From contig NZ_BHVZ01000002.1 in NCBI RefSeq assembly GCF_003865035.1, positions 124,001 through 188,000 of the forward strand: DNA of 64,000 bases. The letters run 5' to 3'. This DNA is from Anaerotignum faecicola. GTDB lineage: Bacteria; Bacillota; Clostridia; Lachnospirales; Anaerotignaceae. The notes beneath the pieces were generated by a model. The model saw nothing but the letters and a program-made list of their open reading frames with translations. It did not search any database and was not told where the DNA came from. Positions 1 through 8,217 of this stretch are shown here, piece after piece; position 1 is the stretch's first letter; each line of letters begins with the position of its first letter. The translations under genes and the position numbers were made by a program.

Positions 1-398
1 TCGCAGATGAGCCGCTTTTCCAGAAGCTTCGTCACCGCATGGTCGGAATTGACCCCACGGATTTCCTCCACCTGCGCGCGCGTCATCGGCTGCTTATAGG
101 CGATAATCGCCAGCGTTTCCAGCAGGGACTGCGTCAGTCCCTGCCGCTGTGGGCTTTTATACATATTTCGAATATATTCAAAGCATTCTGCCGCCGTACA
201 CATCTGATACGCGTCCGCAATCTCCACAATCCGCAGTCCCCGTTTTTCCTTCTCATATTTATCCGCAAGGGAAAGCACGACTGCCCGCGTCGTTGCCTGA
301 TCCAGCTCAATCGTCTGCGCGATGGATGCCAAGGGCACCGCGTCACCGGCAATAAACAGCAGGGACTCCACAACCGCTTCCAGCTCCGATAATCTCAT
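1..398 (-). CDS. scpB: ScpB, segregation and condensation protein B (partial, 3' end outside window)
   Basis: The minus strand is open from the ATG at 398 to the window edge, giving about 132 residues beginning MRLSELEAVVESLLFIAGD and later ETLAIIAYKQPMTRAQVEEI. This is the N-terminal winged-helix half of ScpB, which joins ScpA and SMC in the bacterial condensin complex that compacts and segregates the nucleoid. The start overlaps the scpA stop by 4 bases (ATGA), implying translational coupling. The C-terminal part lies beyond base 1, so it cannot be judged intact or broken. Confidence 0.93.
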   Translation of the reverse strand, partial: MRLSELEAVVESLLFIAGDAVPLASIAQTIELDQATTRAVVLSLADKYEKEKRGLRIVEIADAYQMCTAAECFEYIRNMYKSPQRQGLTQSLLETLAIIAYKQPMTRAQVEEIRGVNSDHAVTKLLEKRLIC

Positions 399-1162
399 TC
401 TGCCCCTCCTTCATCATATCTGCTGATGAAAATTTCACCAAAGTTTTTCTCCTGCGTAATCTGCACTTCCTTCTGCTTAATCAGCTCCAATAGTGCCAGA
501 AAGGTCACAACCCTTTCCATCTTCCCTGCATTTCTGCGGAAAATGGTATGGAAGGCTGTTTTTTCATGCGGATGCAGAATCAGCATATCGCGGATGTATT
601 CCATCTTTTCCCCAACGGTAAATAAATCCTTCTGCACCGAACGGAAGGAGCTGCGCACCTTATCCTCCTTGGTTTCCTTTCTCGCCATCACCTGCCGGAA
701 CGCCCGATAAAGGTCATCCATGGTGATGCCCTGCAATAAATCCTCCAATTCCTGCGGCGGCTGTTCCTTCAGCCTTGCCACAGAGGCATCCGCTTCCTTA
801 TAGTACACAAGTGCCGCTTCCTCCTCGCGCTCCTTGAGGGTCTCTGTTGCGTCCTTAATCCGCTTATATTCCAGCAGGCGCTGTACCAGCTCCTCTCTGG
901 GGTCGGGGCCTTCCTCCTCCTCTGCCTTCGGCTTGGGCAGGAGCAGCTTGCTTTTGATTTCAAGCAGCGTTGCCGCCATCAGCAAAAATTCGCTCATGCC
1001 GTCCATATCCCTGTCCTCCGCCGCATCCAGATAGGCGAGGTATTGCTCCGTCAGTGCCGCAATGGGAATATCATAAATATCAATTTCGTTTTTTTCAATC
1101 AGGTGATACAGCAAATCCAAAGGGCCCTCAAACGCTGCCAGTCTGATATTGATTGTCTCCAT
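395..1162 (-). CDS. scpA: ScpA, segregation and condensation protein A (kleisin)
   Basis: 255 residues, the usual length. The N-terminus (INIRLAAFEGPLDLLYHLIE) is the classic ScpA kleisin signature that contacts the SMC neck; an acidic, Lys/Glu-rich middle follows, and the C-terminal winged helix (VTFLALLELIKQKEVQITQ) binds the SMC head. It works with ScpB in chromosome condensation. A GGGGAAGGG ribosome site sits about 8 bases before the ATG. It lies between an M50-like gene (21-base gap) and scpB (4-base overlap), so the three look co-transcribed from the promoter at 1845-1873. Confidence 0.96.
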   Translation of the reverse strand: METINIRLAAFEGPLDLLYHLIEKNEIDIYDIPIAALTEQYLAYLDAAEDRDMDGMSEFLLMAATLLEIKSKLLLPKPKAEEEEGPDPREELVQRLLEYKRIKDATETLKEREEEAALVYYKEADASVARLKEQPPQELEDLLQGITMDDLYRAFRQVMARKETKEDKVRSSFRSVQKDLFTVGEKMEYIRDMLILHPHEKTAFHTIFRRNAGKMERVVTFLALLELIKQKEVQITQEKNFGEIFISRYDEGGAE

Positions 1163-1182
1163 AGAATTTCCCTTCCCCGCGC

Positions 1183-1794
1183 TTACATCAAACCAATCAT
1201 GCCGCCGAACAGGGAAAGCACCGCATAAATGATTTTATCCATGAAGCCTGTAATCATCCCGAAGAACAGCAGGAATAGGAACAGCATCTGAATCAGCTTT
1301 TCATTCTGCATATATTTGAAATACTGATTTGCCGGCAGCAGCACCGCAAGCACCTTTGTGCAATCCATAGGCGCAACAGGCAGTATATTATACACCGCCA
1401 GCGCAATATTATAATACGCCAGATAATGAAGCAGCGTACCGATATAATACCCCTTGCTCCGGAATGTGCCGTAAGCAAAAAGGAACACCAGACCCAGAAT
1501 GAGATTGACTACGGTCGGCAGAATCGCAACCAGAAGCGTATCTCTTTTTCTGTTCTTATAATATAACGCACTCGTTTCCACAGGCTTGCCCCAGCCGAAG
1601 CCGCCGCTGTAGAGCATCATCAGGAAGCCGATGGGCTCGAAATGCTTGACGGGGTTCAGCGTCACCTGCCCCTGACTTTTGGGATAATTATCCCCCAAAA
1701 CCGTCGAGGCAAGCGCTCTGACAAATTCGTGGACGGTTGTCGCCACCAGAATCCCCGGAATCCCCAGAAGTATTACCAAAAAAGAACCATTCAT
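1183..1794 (-). CDS. M50/site-2-protease-like membrane protein with altered zinc motif
   Basis: 203 residues with about five hydrophobic segments. It aligns by eye with the short site-2-protease family that often sits next to scpA in Clostridia (LNPVKHFEPIGF, FGWGKPVETSALYYKNRKRD). Site-2 proteases need HExxH for zinc; here residues 22-26 read HEFVR, so the second histidine is arginine. The third ligand region keeps Asp144 (LPVAPMDCTK, normally ending LDG). Loss of a zinc histidine predicts weak or no protease activity, so it may be a pseudoprotease or bind metal differently. The ribosome site AGAGAGG precedes the ATG. Family assignment is firm; activity is doubtful. Confidence 0.8.
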   Translation of the reverse strand: MNGSFLVILLGIPGILVATTVHEFVRALASTVLGDNYPKSQGQVTLNPVKHFEPIGFLMMLYSGGFGWGKPVETSALYYKNRKRDTLLVAILPTVVNLILGLVFLFAYGTFRSKGYYIGTLLHYLAYYNIALAVYNILPVAPMDCTKVLAVLLPANQYFKYMQNEKLIQMLFLFLLFFGMITGFMDKIIYAVLSLFGGMIGLM

Positions 1795-1844
1795 AGTTTC
1801 AAATCCTCTCTGCGATAGTTTTTGGCAAAATGCCGTATTGTTAT

Positions 1845-1873
1845 ATTTTACCCGAAGGGCAGAAATTAGTCAA
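1845..1873 (-). promoter_or_regulatory. Promoter of the M50-like/scpA/scpB operon
   Basis: Minus strand reads TTGACT, 17 bases, TAAAAT: a strong sigma-A type promoter about 50 bases before the M50-like start codon. Confidence 0.7.
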
Positions 1874-1885
1874 ATCCAACAAAAA

Positions 1886-1915
1886 AGCCTGTACGAAAGC
1901 AACTTCCTACAGGCT
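1886..1915 (-). terminator. Rho-independent terminator after the DUF2971 gene
   Basis: Perfect 8-bp stem AGCCTGTA/TACAGGCT followed on the minus strand by TTTTTTG. It closes the transcript ending at 1925 and separates it from the next promoter. Confidence 0.8.
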
Positions 1916-1924
1916 GTTCTTTTT

Positions 1925-2854
1925 TTAATACCGCAGAGGAATATCCGAAAGCAAAACGGGAATATCCAGTCCCTGTGTTTTCAGAAAATATTTCATGCCA
2001 CGCACGGCAATGTCGCTGTTGTTTTTTGCGCCAACCATGACACTCTGCAAGGGAATCTCCTGCTGCTCCGCCTCCAGCTCCACCATGATATAGGGAAGAA
2101 AAATCTGATCCAGCAGGCGAAACTGCGGCCTATCCTGCCCCTTCTCATAATGCAGCGGCGGAAAAATGAACCGATATTCCTCCTCCCCTGCAAAATAACT
2201 TTTTTTGAAAAACATCGTATACACAGAGCAGACCACCGCCATTGCATCGACCAGCTGATTCAGCGATTCCTCCGAAGGAATTGCGTCCTCCTCGAAAAAG
2301 CCCTGCAAATCCTTCGCTCCCTTTTCCACAAGGCTATGGATGCAGGAAAGCAGGCTTTCCAGAAGCCCGTTCATCTGCTCCTCCTCATCATAAATCACCG
2401 TTCCATGCAGGAATACACGATGCCGAAAGCCCTCTACAATCTTTTCATAATCAAATTCCAGACAATAGCCGCGAAAATCCGTAAATTCTGCCCAGAGCAG
2501 AGAATTATTATTCTGCTTGGAAAATGCCACCACATAAAAGCTCATTTCATCCTCATCCAAAGCGGCATGGGCAGAAGAAATAATGCCGATACGGTCAATT
2601 TCCGCCTTCAGCTTTGCGGAAAACTGCATACGCAAATCCGTATTCACAATATATCGTTCAATCAGCCGCTCCATCACCTCAACGGCATATTGAAATTCCA
2701 TCTTATCATTCAGAAAATCGCTTTTCGTTGCCACAAATTCCCGATTCTCCACAATTCCGCGGATGCCTTCCGCCGTTGTGTAATGATACAGCTTATCCCC
2801 CTTCTGGCAAATGGGCACATGAATCCAGTCATCCAAATAATGTTTGTCCTGCAT
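1925..2854 (-). CDS. DUF2971 domain protein
   Basis: 309 residues. The opening LYHYTTAEGIRGIVENREFVATKSDFLND is the hallmark of DUF2971 proteins, followed by NNSLLWAEFTDFRGYCLEFDYEKI. Members occur scattered in bacteria and their biochemical role is unknown; the fold has been compared with ADP-ribosyltransferase-like proteins only loosely. A longer reading begins at 2890, but AGGAGG lies 8 bases before the ATG at 2854, and the long form would overlap proA. It follows proA by 16 bases, so it may be co-transcribed with the proline genes, then ends at the 1886-1915 terminator. Function unassigned. Confidence 0.85.
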   Translation of the reverse strand: MQDKHYLDDWIHVPICQKGDKLYHYTTAEGIRGIVENREFVATKSDFLNDKMEFQYAVEVMERLIERYIVNTDLRMQFSAKLKAEIDRIGIISSAHAALDEDEMSFYVVAFSKQNNNSLLWAEFTDFRGYCLEFDYEKIVEGFRHRVFLHGTVIYDEEEQMNGLLESLLSCIHSLVEKGAKDLQGFFEEDAIPSEESLNQLVDAMAVVCSVYTMFFKKSYFAGEEEYRFIFPPLHYEKGQDRPQFRLLDQIFLPYIMVELEAEQQEIPLQSVMVGAKNNSDIAVRGMKYFLKTQGLDIPVLLSDIPLRY

Positions 2855-2870
2855 GGATTTTTCCTCCTGC

Positions 2871-4118
2871 TTATTCTCTGATCTGACCATTTCCGTAGAT
2901 AATATACTTTGTCGTTGTCAGCTCCTTCAGCCCCATAGGGCCGCGCGCATGCAGCTTCTGCGTGCTGATGCCGATTTCCGCACCGAAGCCGAACTGACCG
3001 CCATCCGTAAACCGCGTAGACGCATTGACATACACCGCTGCCGCATCCACCTCATTCAGAAAACGCTGTGCATTGGTATAATTTTCCGTCACGATGGCTT
3101 CGGAATGACCGGTGCTGTATTTTCTGATATGGCGAATGGCTTCGTCAATATCCTTTACCACCCTTGCGGAAATGATATAATCCTCATATTCGGTTGCCCA
3201 GTCCGCCTCCGTTGCAGGCACTGCGCCCGAAACCAAGCCCTGTGTGGCTTCGTCTCCACGGATTTCGACCTTCCTTTCCTGTAATGCCTTCCCGATTTCC
3301 GGCATGAATTTCTCCGCAATGGCTTCATGCACAAGCAGGCTTTCGCAGGCATTGCAGACCCCTGGGCGCTGTGTTTTCGCATTGATGACGATGCGTGCCG
3401 CCTTTTCCAAATCCGCGCTTTCATCCACAAACACATGGCAGTTGCCAACGCCCGTCTGGATGACGGGAACGGTGCTGTTCTGCACCACACTGTTGATTAA
3501 GCCTGCGCCGCCGCGCGGAATCAGCACATCCAAATAGCCATTCAGCCGCATCATTTCATTTGCCGTTTCACGGGAGGTATCGGGAACCATCTGCACACAG
3601 TCCTCCGGCAGACCCTCTGCCGCCAATGCGCCGCGCAGAGCGCAAATCACCGCCTGATTCGTCTGAAAGGCTTCCTTGCCGCCGCGCAGAATAACCGCAC
3701 TGCCGGCTTTCAGGCAAAGTCCGAAGGCATCCGCCGCCACATTCGGGCGTGCTTCAAAAATAATCCCGATGACACCCATGGGGACACGCTTCTGTCCAAT
3801 CACCAGTCCATTGTCCAGTGTTTTCATGGACAGCACCTCGCCCACAGGGTCATCCAGCTTTGCCACCTGCCGCAGCCCCTCTGCCATATCCGCAAGGCGC
3901 GCCTCGGTCAGCGTCAGTCTGTCGATAAATGCACCCTTGATGCCCGCTTCCACTGCCGCATCCACATCTGCCTTATTTTTCGCCAGAATCTCTGCCTTTG
4001 CCGCAAGCAGGGCATCCGCAGAGGCAAGCAACGCCTTATTTTTCGCAGGGGTGGACAGGGTTGCCAAAACCACCGCCGCGTCCTTCGCTCTTTGTCCCAT
4101 TTCAATCAAGCTGCTCAT
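2871..4118 (-). CDS. proA: Gamma-glutamyl phosphate reductase
   Basis: 415 residues, standard length. It reduces gamma-glutamyl phosphate with NADPH to glutamate semialdehyde, the second step of proline synthesis, in the cytoplasm. Diagnostic stretches are GVIGIIFEARPNVAADAFGLCLK and the catalytic cysteine loop TQRPGVCNACESLLVH; the C-terminus has GPMGLKELTT, typical of ProA. In-frame ATGs lie at 4133, 4124 and 4118; the one at 4118 has GGAGG 7 bases upstream and is preferred. It starts 2 bases after the cyclo-ligase stop, in the run proB, zinc-ribbon, DUF2085, cyclo-ligase, proA. Confidence 0.97.
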   Translation of the reverse strand: MSSLIEMGQRAKDAAVVLATLSTPAKNKALLASADALLAAKAEILAKNKADVDAAVEAGIKGAFIDRLTLTEARLADMAEGLRQVAKLDDPVGEVLSMKTLDNGLVIGQKRVPMGVIGIIFEARPNVAADAFGLCLKAGSAVILRGGKEAFQTNQAVICALRGALAAEGLPEDCVQMVPDTSRETANEMMRLNGYLDVLIPRGGAGLINSVVQNSTVPVIQTGVGNCHVFVDESADLEKAARIVINAKTQRPGVCNACESLLVHEAIAEKFMPEIGKALQERKVEIRGDEATQGLVSGAVPATEADWATEYEDYIISARVVKDIDEAIRHIRKYSTGHSEAIVTENYTNAQRFLNEVDAAAVYVNASTRFTDGGQFGFGAEIGISTQKLHARGPMGLKELTTTKYIIYGNGQIRE

Positions 4119-4120
4119 CT

Positions 4121-4666
4121 TCATTCCTCCCATCCGTTTTCCGTTATGACTGCATCTAACGGCACGTCCGTTTCCTCCGTCGGCAATTCCTCCGCGAAAC
4201 GCTGCGCCGCAAACGCAAGCCCGATTCTCTTTCCTTCCTTATGCTTTGCAAAATAGGTATCATAATAACCGCCGCCATAGCCAAGGCGGTTCTTTTTTCC
4301 ATCAAACAATAAGCCGGGAACAAGCAGCAAATCTCCCTCCTTCGGGACGCAGACTGCGCCGCCCTTCGGCTCTCTTACGCCGAAACGCCCCTCCGAAAGC
4401 TCCGCAAGGGATCGGATTTCATAAAAGTGCATTTCTCTTTGCTTCTCCGTTTTCGGCACGGCAACAGCTTTCCCATCCTGCCACGCCTGTCGGATGATTT
4501 CCTCCGTTTCCACCTCAGAGCCCATGCTCACAAAGGTAAAAATCCGCTCTGTATTCTGATATGCCGCACTTTCCAGAATATGCGCCGCAATCTGTCTGCT
4601 TTTTTCCTCCCGTTTTTCTAAAGCATTGCGTGTCGCAAGTGCCCTTTGCCGTAATTCCTTTTTCAC
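4121..4666 (-). CDS. 5-formyltetrahydrofolate cyclo-ligase
   Basis: 181 residues from a GTG at 4666 that overlaps the previous stop (GTGA) with AGGAGG 9 bases upstream; the longer ATG reading to 4849 lies inside DUF2085 and is rejected. The enzyme uses ATP to convert 5-formyl-THF to 5,10-methenyl-THF in one-carbon metabolism. Family marks are the N-terminal basic helix (KKELRQRALATRNAL), DLLLVPGLLFDGKKNRLGYGGGYYDTYF with the glycine-rich nucleotide loop, and the C-terminal DVPLDAVITENGW. Its place between proline genes suggests only co-expression, not a shared pathway. Confidence 0.95.
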   Translation of the reverse strand: MKKELRQRALATRNALEKREEKSRQIAAHILESAAYQNTERIFTFVSMGSEVETEEIIRQAWQDGKAVAVPKTEKQREMHFYEIRSLAELSEGRFGVREPKGGAVCVPKEGDLLLVPGLLFDGKKNRLGYGGGYYDTYFAKHKEGKRIGLAFAAQRFAEELPTEETDVPLDAVITENGWEE

Positions 4667-5280
4667 TGCATCAAGCCTCCTATCACATACAGACCCAGAA
4701 ACGCCGCCGCCAAAGAGATTTGCCAGAACGGAAGCCGTTTCCTGCCACAGAGATTTTTCAGAAGCAGCCAGACAAAGCCGCCCCAGAGAAAAATTTCCCC
4801 CAGAACAGAAGCAACCGCAAGCACGCCTGCAAGCGGCAGACCAAGCCACAGACCAAAGCCAAGCCCTGCGGAAAGCAGCAAAAGCAGAAGCAGCTCCGTT
4901 GTATGCTCATAAATCGGCTGTTTGTTGCCCTGTGCAGGGTCAAAATTGACCGCCAGCAGCAGAAAACCGGGGACAACCGCCCCCACCAGACTGCCCGAAA
5001 GCACGCGCATCAGCTGATTGCTTTCCCAAAAGCCGAAATAGCTGCCCAGTCCGTCTATCCCAATCGGCAAAATCATCAGCGCCGTCAGCATTGCCTGTCC
5101 CTTGGAAAAGGGTCTTCCTGCGTCCATCCGCCTTTTCAGAAGCAGAAAGCAAAACGCCAGAAGCACCCCGACATAAATTCCCGTACAGCGGGCACAAAGT
5201 GGCATTGTTCCCTGCCCCCAGAGAAAGCTACGCTCTGCCATCCTGTGACAGACAGCAGAGCCCATTCTTGTCAGAAACAT
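4663..5280 (-). CDS. DUF2085 membrane protein
   Basis: 205 residues with about five membrane helices. The N-terminus holds the DUF2085 signature: CHRMAERSF, then MPLCARCTGIYVG, in which His and Cys residues could bind metal at the membrane face. Function is unknown for the family. It follows the zinc-ribbon gene by 6 bases and overlaps the cyclo-ligase by 4, so it is part of the proB-to-proA run. I see no truncation. Confidence 0.85.
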   Translation of the reverse strand: MFLTRMGSAVCHRMAERSFLWGQGTMPLCARCTGIYVGVLLAFCFLLLKRRMDAGRPFSKGQAMLTALMILPIGIDGLGSYFGFWESNQLMRVLSGSLVGAVVPGFLLLAVNFDPAQGNKQPIYEHTTELLLLLLLSAGLGFGLWLGLPLAGVLAVASVLGEIFLWGGFVWLLLKNLCGRKRLPFWQISLAAAFLGLYVIGGLMQ

Positions 5281-5286
5281 AGCCTA

Positions 5287-5814
5287 TCAAAAGGTTTCGT
5301 ACATGATGTTGGAGAACGCACCTGCCGCTGTGCCGAGCACACAGCAGATAAAGGAAAGCACCAGCATCACAATGCTGACCGTCATCATGGTTTTGCCGAA
5401 GTGGCGGTAATCCTCAGAGGGGCTTTTGCTCAGCGCAACGCCTGCCACGCAGCCTGCAATCGCGCCCAGACCGCCAACCGCAACAATCAGCACGATAACC
5501 AGAACTTTGATTGCAGTCGGGATTTTTGCATCCGCATCCACGGTATTTTTCTTTTTATATTCGGCATCACCGGTTTCCTCGTTGGTCTCAAAGTGGTGTG
5601 TTTTGCCGTCGGCTTCCTCTACGGTAAAGGAATCCACGGTTTCCGCCTGCTCTGCTTTTGCTTCCTCCCGAAAGCTGTCGCCTTCCTTATATTCATCCGT
5701 CTGTTCCGTGGGTACGGGCTTTTTGGTCGGGTCAATATTATTTCTTACATTACATACAGGGCAGCCCAGACTTTCATCCAGAATCTGTCTGCCGCAATTC
5801 GGGCAATAACTCAT
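5287..5814 (-). CDS. Zinc-ribbon membrane protein
   Basis: 175 residues from the ATG at 5814, with GGAGG upstream (a TTG reading to 5829 is less likely). Residues 1-22 form a zinc ribbon: CPNCGRQ and then CPVC. A long acidic, charged linker follows, then two membrane helices (AIKVLVIVLIVAVGGLGAIAGCV and MTVSIVMLVLSFICCVLGTAAG). Such short zinc-ribbon membrane proteins are common in Clostridia and have no defined role. It lies between proB and the DUF2085 gene, all on one strand with short gaps. Confidence 0.75.
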   Translation of the reverse strand: MSYCPNCGRQILDESLGCPVCNVRNNIDPTKKPVPTEQTDEYKEGDSFREEAKAEQAETVDSFTVEEADGKTHHFETNEETGDAEYKKKNTVDADAKIPTAIKVLVIVLIVAVGGLGAIAGCVAGVALSKSPSEDYRHFGKTMMTVSIVMLVLSFICCVLGTAAGAFSNIMYETF

Positions 5815-5866
5815 TGTGTGAACCTCCAATTTTTCTCAAGCTTTTCTTTTTTAATCATTTCCTGTA

Positions 5867-6661
5867 TCAGCCAAACAGCGTACCGATGTCCTCTCCATCG
5901 ATGATGCGGTGGATGACCTTCGGGTCTTCGCCGTTAGCGATTGCCATTTTTACATTTGCCGCAAGGCAGATGCCTGCCGCCTGCAGCTTTGTTTTCATGC
6001 CGCCTACGCTGAATTCCGAGCCTTTTTTCTCCCCCGCCATGGCTCTGATTTCATCCGTCACCGCTGCCACATGTGCCACGCGCCTTGCATCGGGATTGTT
6101 GCGCGGATCCTTATCATAAAGCGCATCAATATCCGTCAGCAGCAGCAGCAAATCCGCATGAATGATTTCCGCTACCATGGCAGAAAGGCGGTCATTATCG
6201 GAAATTTCAATTTCGTAGGTGGAAATGGTATCGTTTGCATTGACGATAGGAATAATGCCCATTTCCAGAAGGGTTTCCAGTGTATTTTTTGTATTTTCAT
6301 AGCGGCTGTCGCTGCTCAGCTCCTCCTTTGTCAGAAGCACCTGTGCCACCGTCTGATTATACCTGTCGAAAAAATTATGATAAATCTGCATCAGCATTGC
6401 CTGTCCCACAGCTGCCGCCGCCTGCTTTTCGCGCACAGCAGTCGGGCGTGTTTTCATTGCCATACGCACTGCGCCGACCCCAATCGCGCCGCTCGAAACC
6501 AGAATAACATCCTTGCCGCGGTTGCGTAAATCCGTCAGCACCCAAGCCAGCTCCTCCACCCGTTTCAGGTTCAGCCTGCCGTTTGGATAAGTAATCGTGG
6601 AGGTGCCTACCTTCACAACAATGCGCCTGCAATCCTTCAAATGCTCTCTCACAAACCTCAT
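5867..6661 (-). CDS. proB: Glutamate 5-kinase
   Basis: 264 residues: the amino-acid-kinase domain only, without the C-terminal PUA domain found in the longer E. coli-type enzyme. It phosphorylates L-glutamate to gamma-glutamyl phosphate, the committed step of proline synthesis and normally feedback inhibited by proline. Motifs include RIVVKVGTSTIT, ILVSSGAIGVGAVRM, IPIVNANDTIS and SVGGMKTKLQAAGICL. It opens a same-strand run reaching proA and probably DUF2971. A palindrome covering the likely -10 lies 31 bases upstream. Confidence 0.96.
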   Translation of the reverse strand: MRFVREHLKDCRRIVVKVGTSTITYPNGRLNLKRVEELAWVLTDLRNRGKDVILVSSGAIGVGAVRMAMKTRPTAVREKQAAAAVGQAMLMQIYHNFFDRYNQTVAQVLLTKEELSSDSRYENTKNTLETLLEMGIIPIVNANDTISTYEIEISDNDRLSAMVAEIIHADLLLLLTDIDALYDKDPRNNPDARRVAHVAAVTDEIRAMAGEKKGSEFSVGGMKTKLQAAGICLAANVKMAIANGEDPKVIHRIIDGEDIGTLFG

Positions 6662-6691
6662 CTCCGTTTCTTTTGTAAATATTCCGCCTTA

Positions 6692-6706
6692 TTGTATAGT
6701 ATACAA
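6692..6706 (-). promoter_or_regulatory. Perfect 15-bp palindrome at the proB promoter
   Basis: TTGTATAGTATACAA is a perfect inverted repeat around a single central base. On the minus strand it contains TATACT, which is well placed as a -10 for proB, although the -35 region is only T-rich. It could be a repressor site controlling the proline operon; no regulator is assigned. Confidence 0.4.
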
Positions 6707-6763
6707 CAAAATTCCTGCATAAAAAAGAAATTTTCCATTAAGATATGATTGATTTTTTCTAAA

Positions 6764-6814
6764 TAAAAAAACACCTCACCGAAAACAGCTTCCTGCTCCC
6801 GAAATGAAGTGTTT
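6764..6814 (-). terminator. Terminator after the HD-domain gene
   Basis: Minus-strand stem AAACACUUCA/UGAGGUGUUU (one G-U pair) with a large loop, followed by a run of T. It lies 13 bases past the stop at 6827. Confidence 0.65.
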
Positions 6815-6826
6815 GGCTTTCCTGCT

Positions 6827-7390
6827 TTATGCGTTTCTTTCGTCCGCTTTCATGCCGTCCAGTGTTTTCTGAATCAGCTCATCCAGTTCCCAACCCAGAC
6901 GTTCTGCGCCTGTTTTGATGATTTCTCTGTCACAGCCTGCGGCAAAATGCTTATCCTTGAATTTTTTCTTTACGGATTTCAGCTCCATATCCTTTACGCT
7001 CTTGGAGGGACGCATCAGCGCCGCCGCACCAATCAGCCCTGTCAGCTCATCCACAGCGAAAAGCACCTTTTCCATTTCATGCTCCGGCGCAATATCGCAG
7101 CAGATGCCATAGCCATGGCTTGCCACCGCATGAATCATTCTTTCGTCAATATCTTTTTCCCGCATCAGCTCCTGCACCTTGGCGCAGTGCTCCTCAGGCC
7201 ACTGTTCAAAATCCAAATCGTGCAGCAGACCGACATTGCCCCAGAAATCCACCTCGTCGCCATAGCCCAGCTCCTGTGCCAGATAGCGCATCACGCCCTC
7301 AACTGTTTCGCCGTGGCGCAGATGGAATGGCTCCTTATTATATTCGTTCAGTAATTCCCAAGCTTCCTCTCTTGTCAAAACCTTGCCCAT
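6827..7390 (-). CDS. HD-domain hydrolase family protein
   Basis: 187 residues. A histidine-aspartate metal pair is seen in GLLHDLDFEQWPEEHC (His57-Asp58), preceded by LRHGETVEGVMRYLA with another likely ligand and followed by HAVASHGYG. These mark the HD superfamily of metal-dependent phosphohydrolases. The substrate is unknown; relatives are annotated only as HD-domain proteins. It stands alone between proB and luxS, with its own terminator. A second, different HD-type gene lies at 8218-8757 on the other side of luxS. Confidence 0.85.
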   Translation of the reverse strand: MGKVLTREEAWELLNEYNKEPFHLRHGETVEGVMRYLAQELGYGDEVDFWGNVGLLHDLDFEQWPEEHCAKVQELMREKDIDERMIHAVASHGYGICCDIAPEHEMEKVLFAVDELTGLIGAAALMRPSKSVKDMELKSVKKKFKDKHFAAGCDREIIKTGAERLGWELDELIQKTLDGMKADERNA

Positions 7391-7517
7391 ATTGCATGCC
7401 TTCTTTCTCTCTCTTTTATCTTTTGTTTCCGAAAAAATGTTGCTTTTTCACATTATAGCGAACTTTTTTCTATTATGCAACGCAATTCCTATAGGTATAC
7501 AGTATTATTGGAAGCCC

Positions 7518-7546
7518 TTGCAATCCGAACAGAAAATAGGTACAAT
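7518..7546 (+). promoter_or_regulatory. luxS promoter
   Basis: TTGCAA, 17 bases, TACAAT, ending 38 bases before the luxS ATG. The leader is too short for a SAM- or SAH-sensing riboswitch. Confidence 0.65.
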
Positions 7547-7584
7547 GAAAAGCAATGAAACACAAATTGGAAAGGATGAAAAAA

Positions 7585-8070
7585 ATGGACGTAACAAGCT
7601 TTGGCATTGACCACAATCGACTGCTCCGCGGAATTTATGTTTCCAGAAAGGATACCGTCGGTGACGGCATTCTGACAACCTTTGATGTTCGCATGAAGGA
7701 GCCGAATCGCGAAATGGTGATGGATACCTCCGTGATGCACACCATCGAGCATCTGATGGCAACCTTCTTCCGCGCGCACCCCGTCTGGGCGGATCAGACC
7801 ATCTATGTCGGCCCCATGGGCTGCCGCACAGGGATGTATGTCATCTTCAAGGGAGATCTGGAATCTGCGGATGTGGCGGAAATTATGAAGGACTGCTATC
7901 AGTATATGGCGGACTTTGACGAGGAAATCCCTGCCGCAAAGCCCGAAATGTGCGGCAATTACCTTGACCACAACCTCGGCATCACCAGAATCGAATGTCA
8001 GAAATTCGTGGATGAGGTGCTCTCCTGCATCAAAGAGGAAAATATGGTCTACCCCAGACAAAACGGCTGA
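7585..8070 (+). CDS. luxS: S-ribosylhomocysteine lyase
   Basis: 161 residues from the ATG at 7585, which has AAAGGA just upstream; an in-frame ATG at 7555 is less likely. LuxS cleaves S-ribosylhomocysteine to homocysteine and DPD, the precursor of autoinducer-2, in the activated methyl cycle. The iron/zinc ligands are visible as His52 and His56 (HTIEHL) and Cys123 (PEMCGNYLDHNL), with the catalytic Cys80 in GPMGCRTG. It is monocistronic, with its own promoter and a strong terminator. Confidence 0.97.
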   Translation: MDVTSFGIDHNRLLRGIYVSRKDTVGDGILTTFDVRMKEPNREMVMDTSVMHTIEHLMATFFRAHPVWADQTIYVGPMGCRTGMYVIFKGDLESADVAEIMKDCYQYMADFDEEIPAAKPEMCGNYLDHNLGITRIECQKFVDEVLSCIKEENMVYPRQNG

Positions 8071-8088
8071 TATTTTTCGCACATAAAA

Positions 8089-8119
8089 AATCCTCCGTAG
8101 ATTTCTCATACGGAGGATT
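8089..8119 (+). terminator. luxS terminator
   Basis: Perfect 11-bp stem AATCCTCCGTA/TACGGAGGATT with a 9-base loop, then CCTTTTTC. Confidence 0.88.
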
Positions 8120-8217
8120 CCTTTTTCTGCTTTATCTGTTTGATTGATTATTTTTCTGTCACTTCCAAAAAAACGTATGAAATTGTAATGTTCTGTCTGC
8201 ATACGTCCCGTCAAGGA

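Noticed and set aside
4561-5904. 447-residue plus-strand open frame
   Set aside because: Lies across four convincing minus-strand genes; shadow.
7391-7584. Possible SAM/SAH riboswitch before luxS
   Set aside because: The promoter leaves only about 30 bases of leader, too short for such an aptamer.
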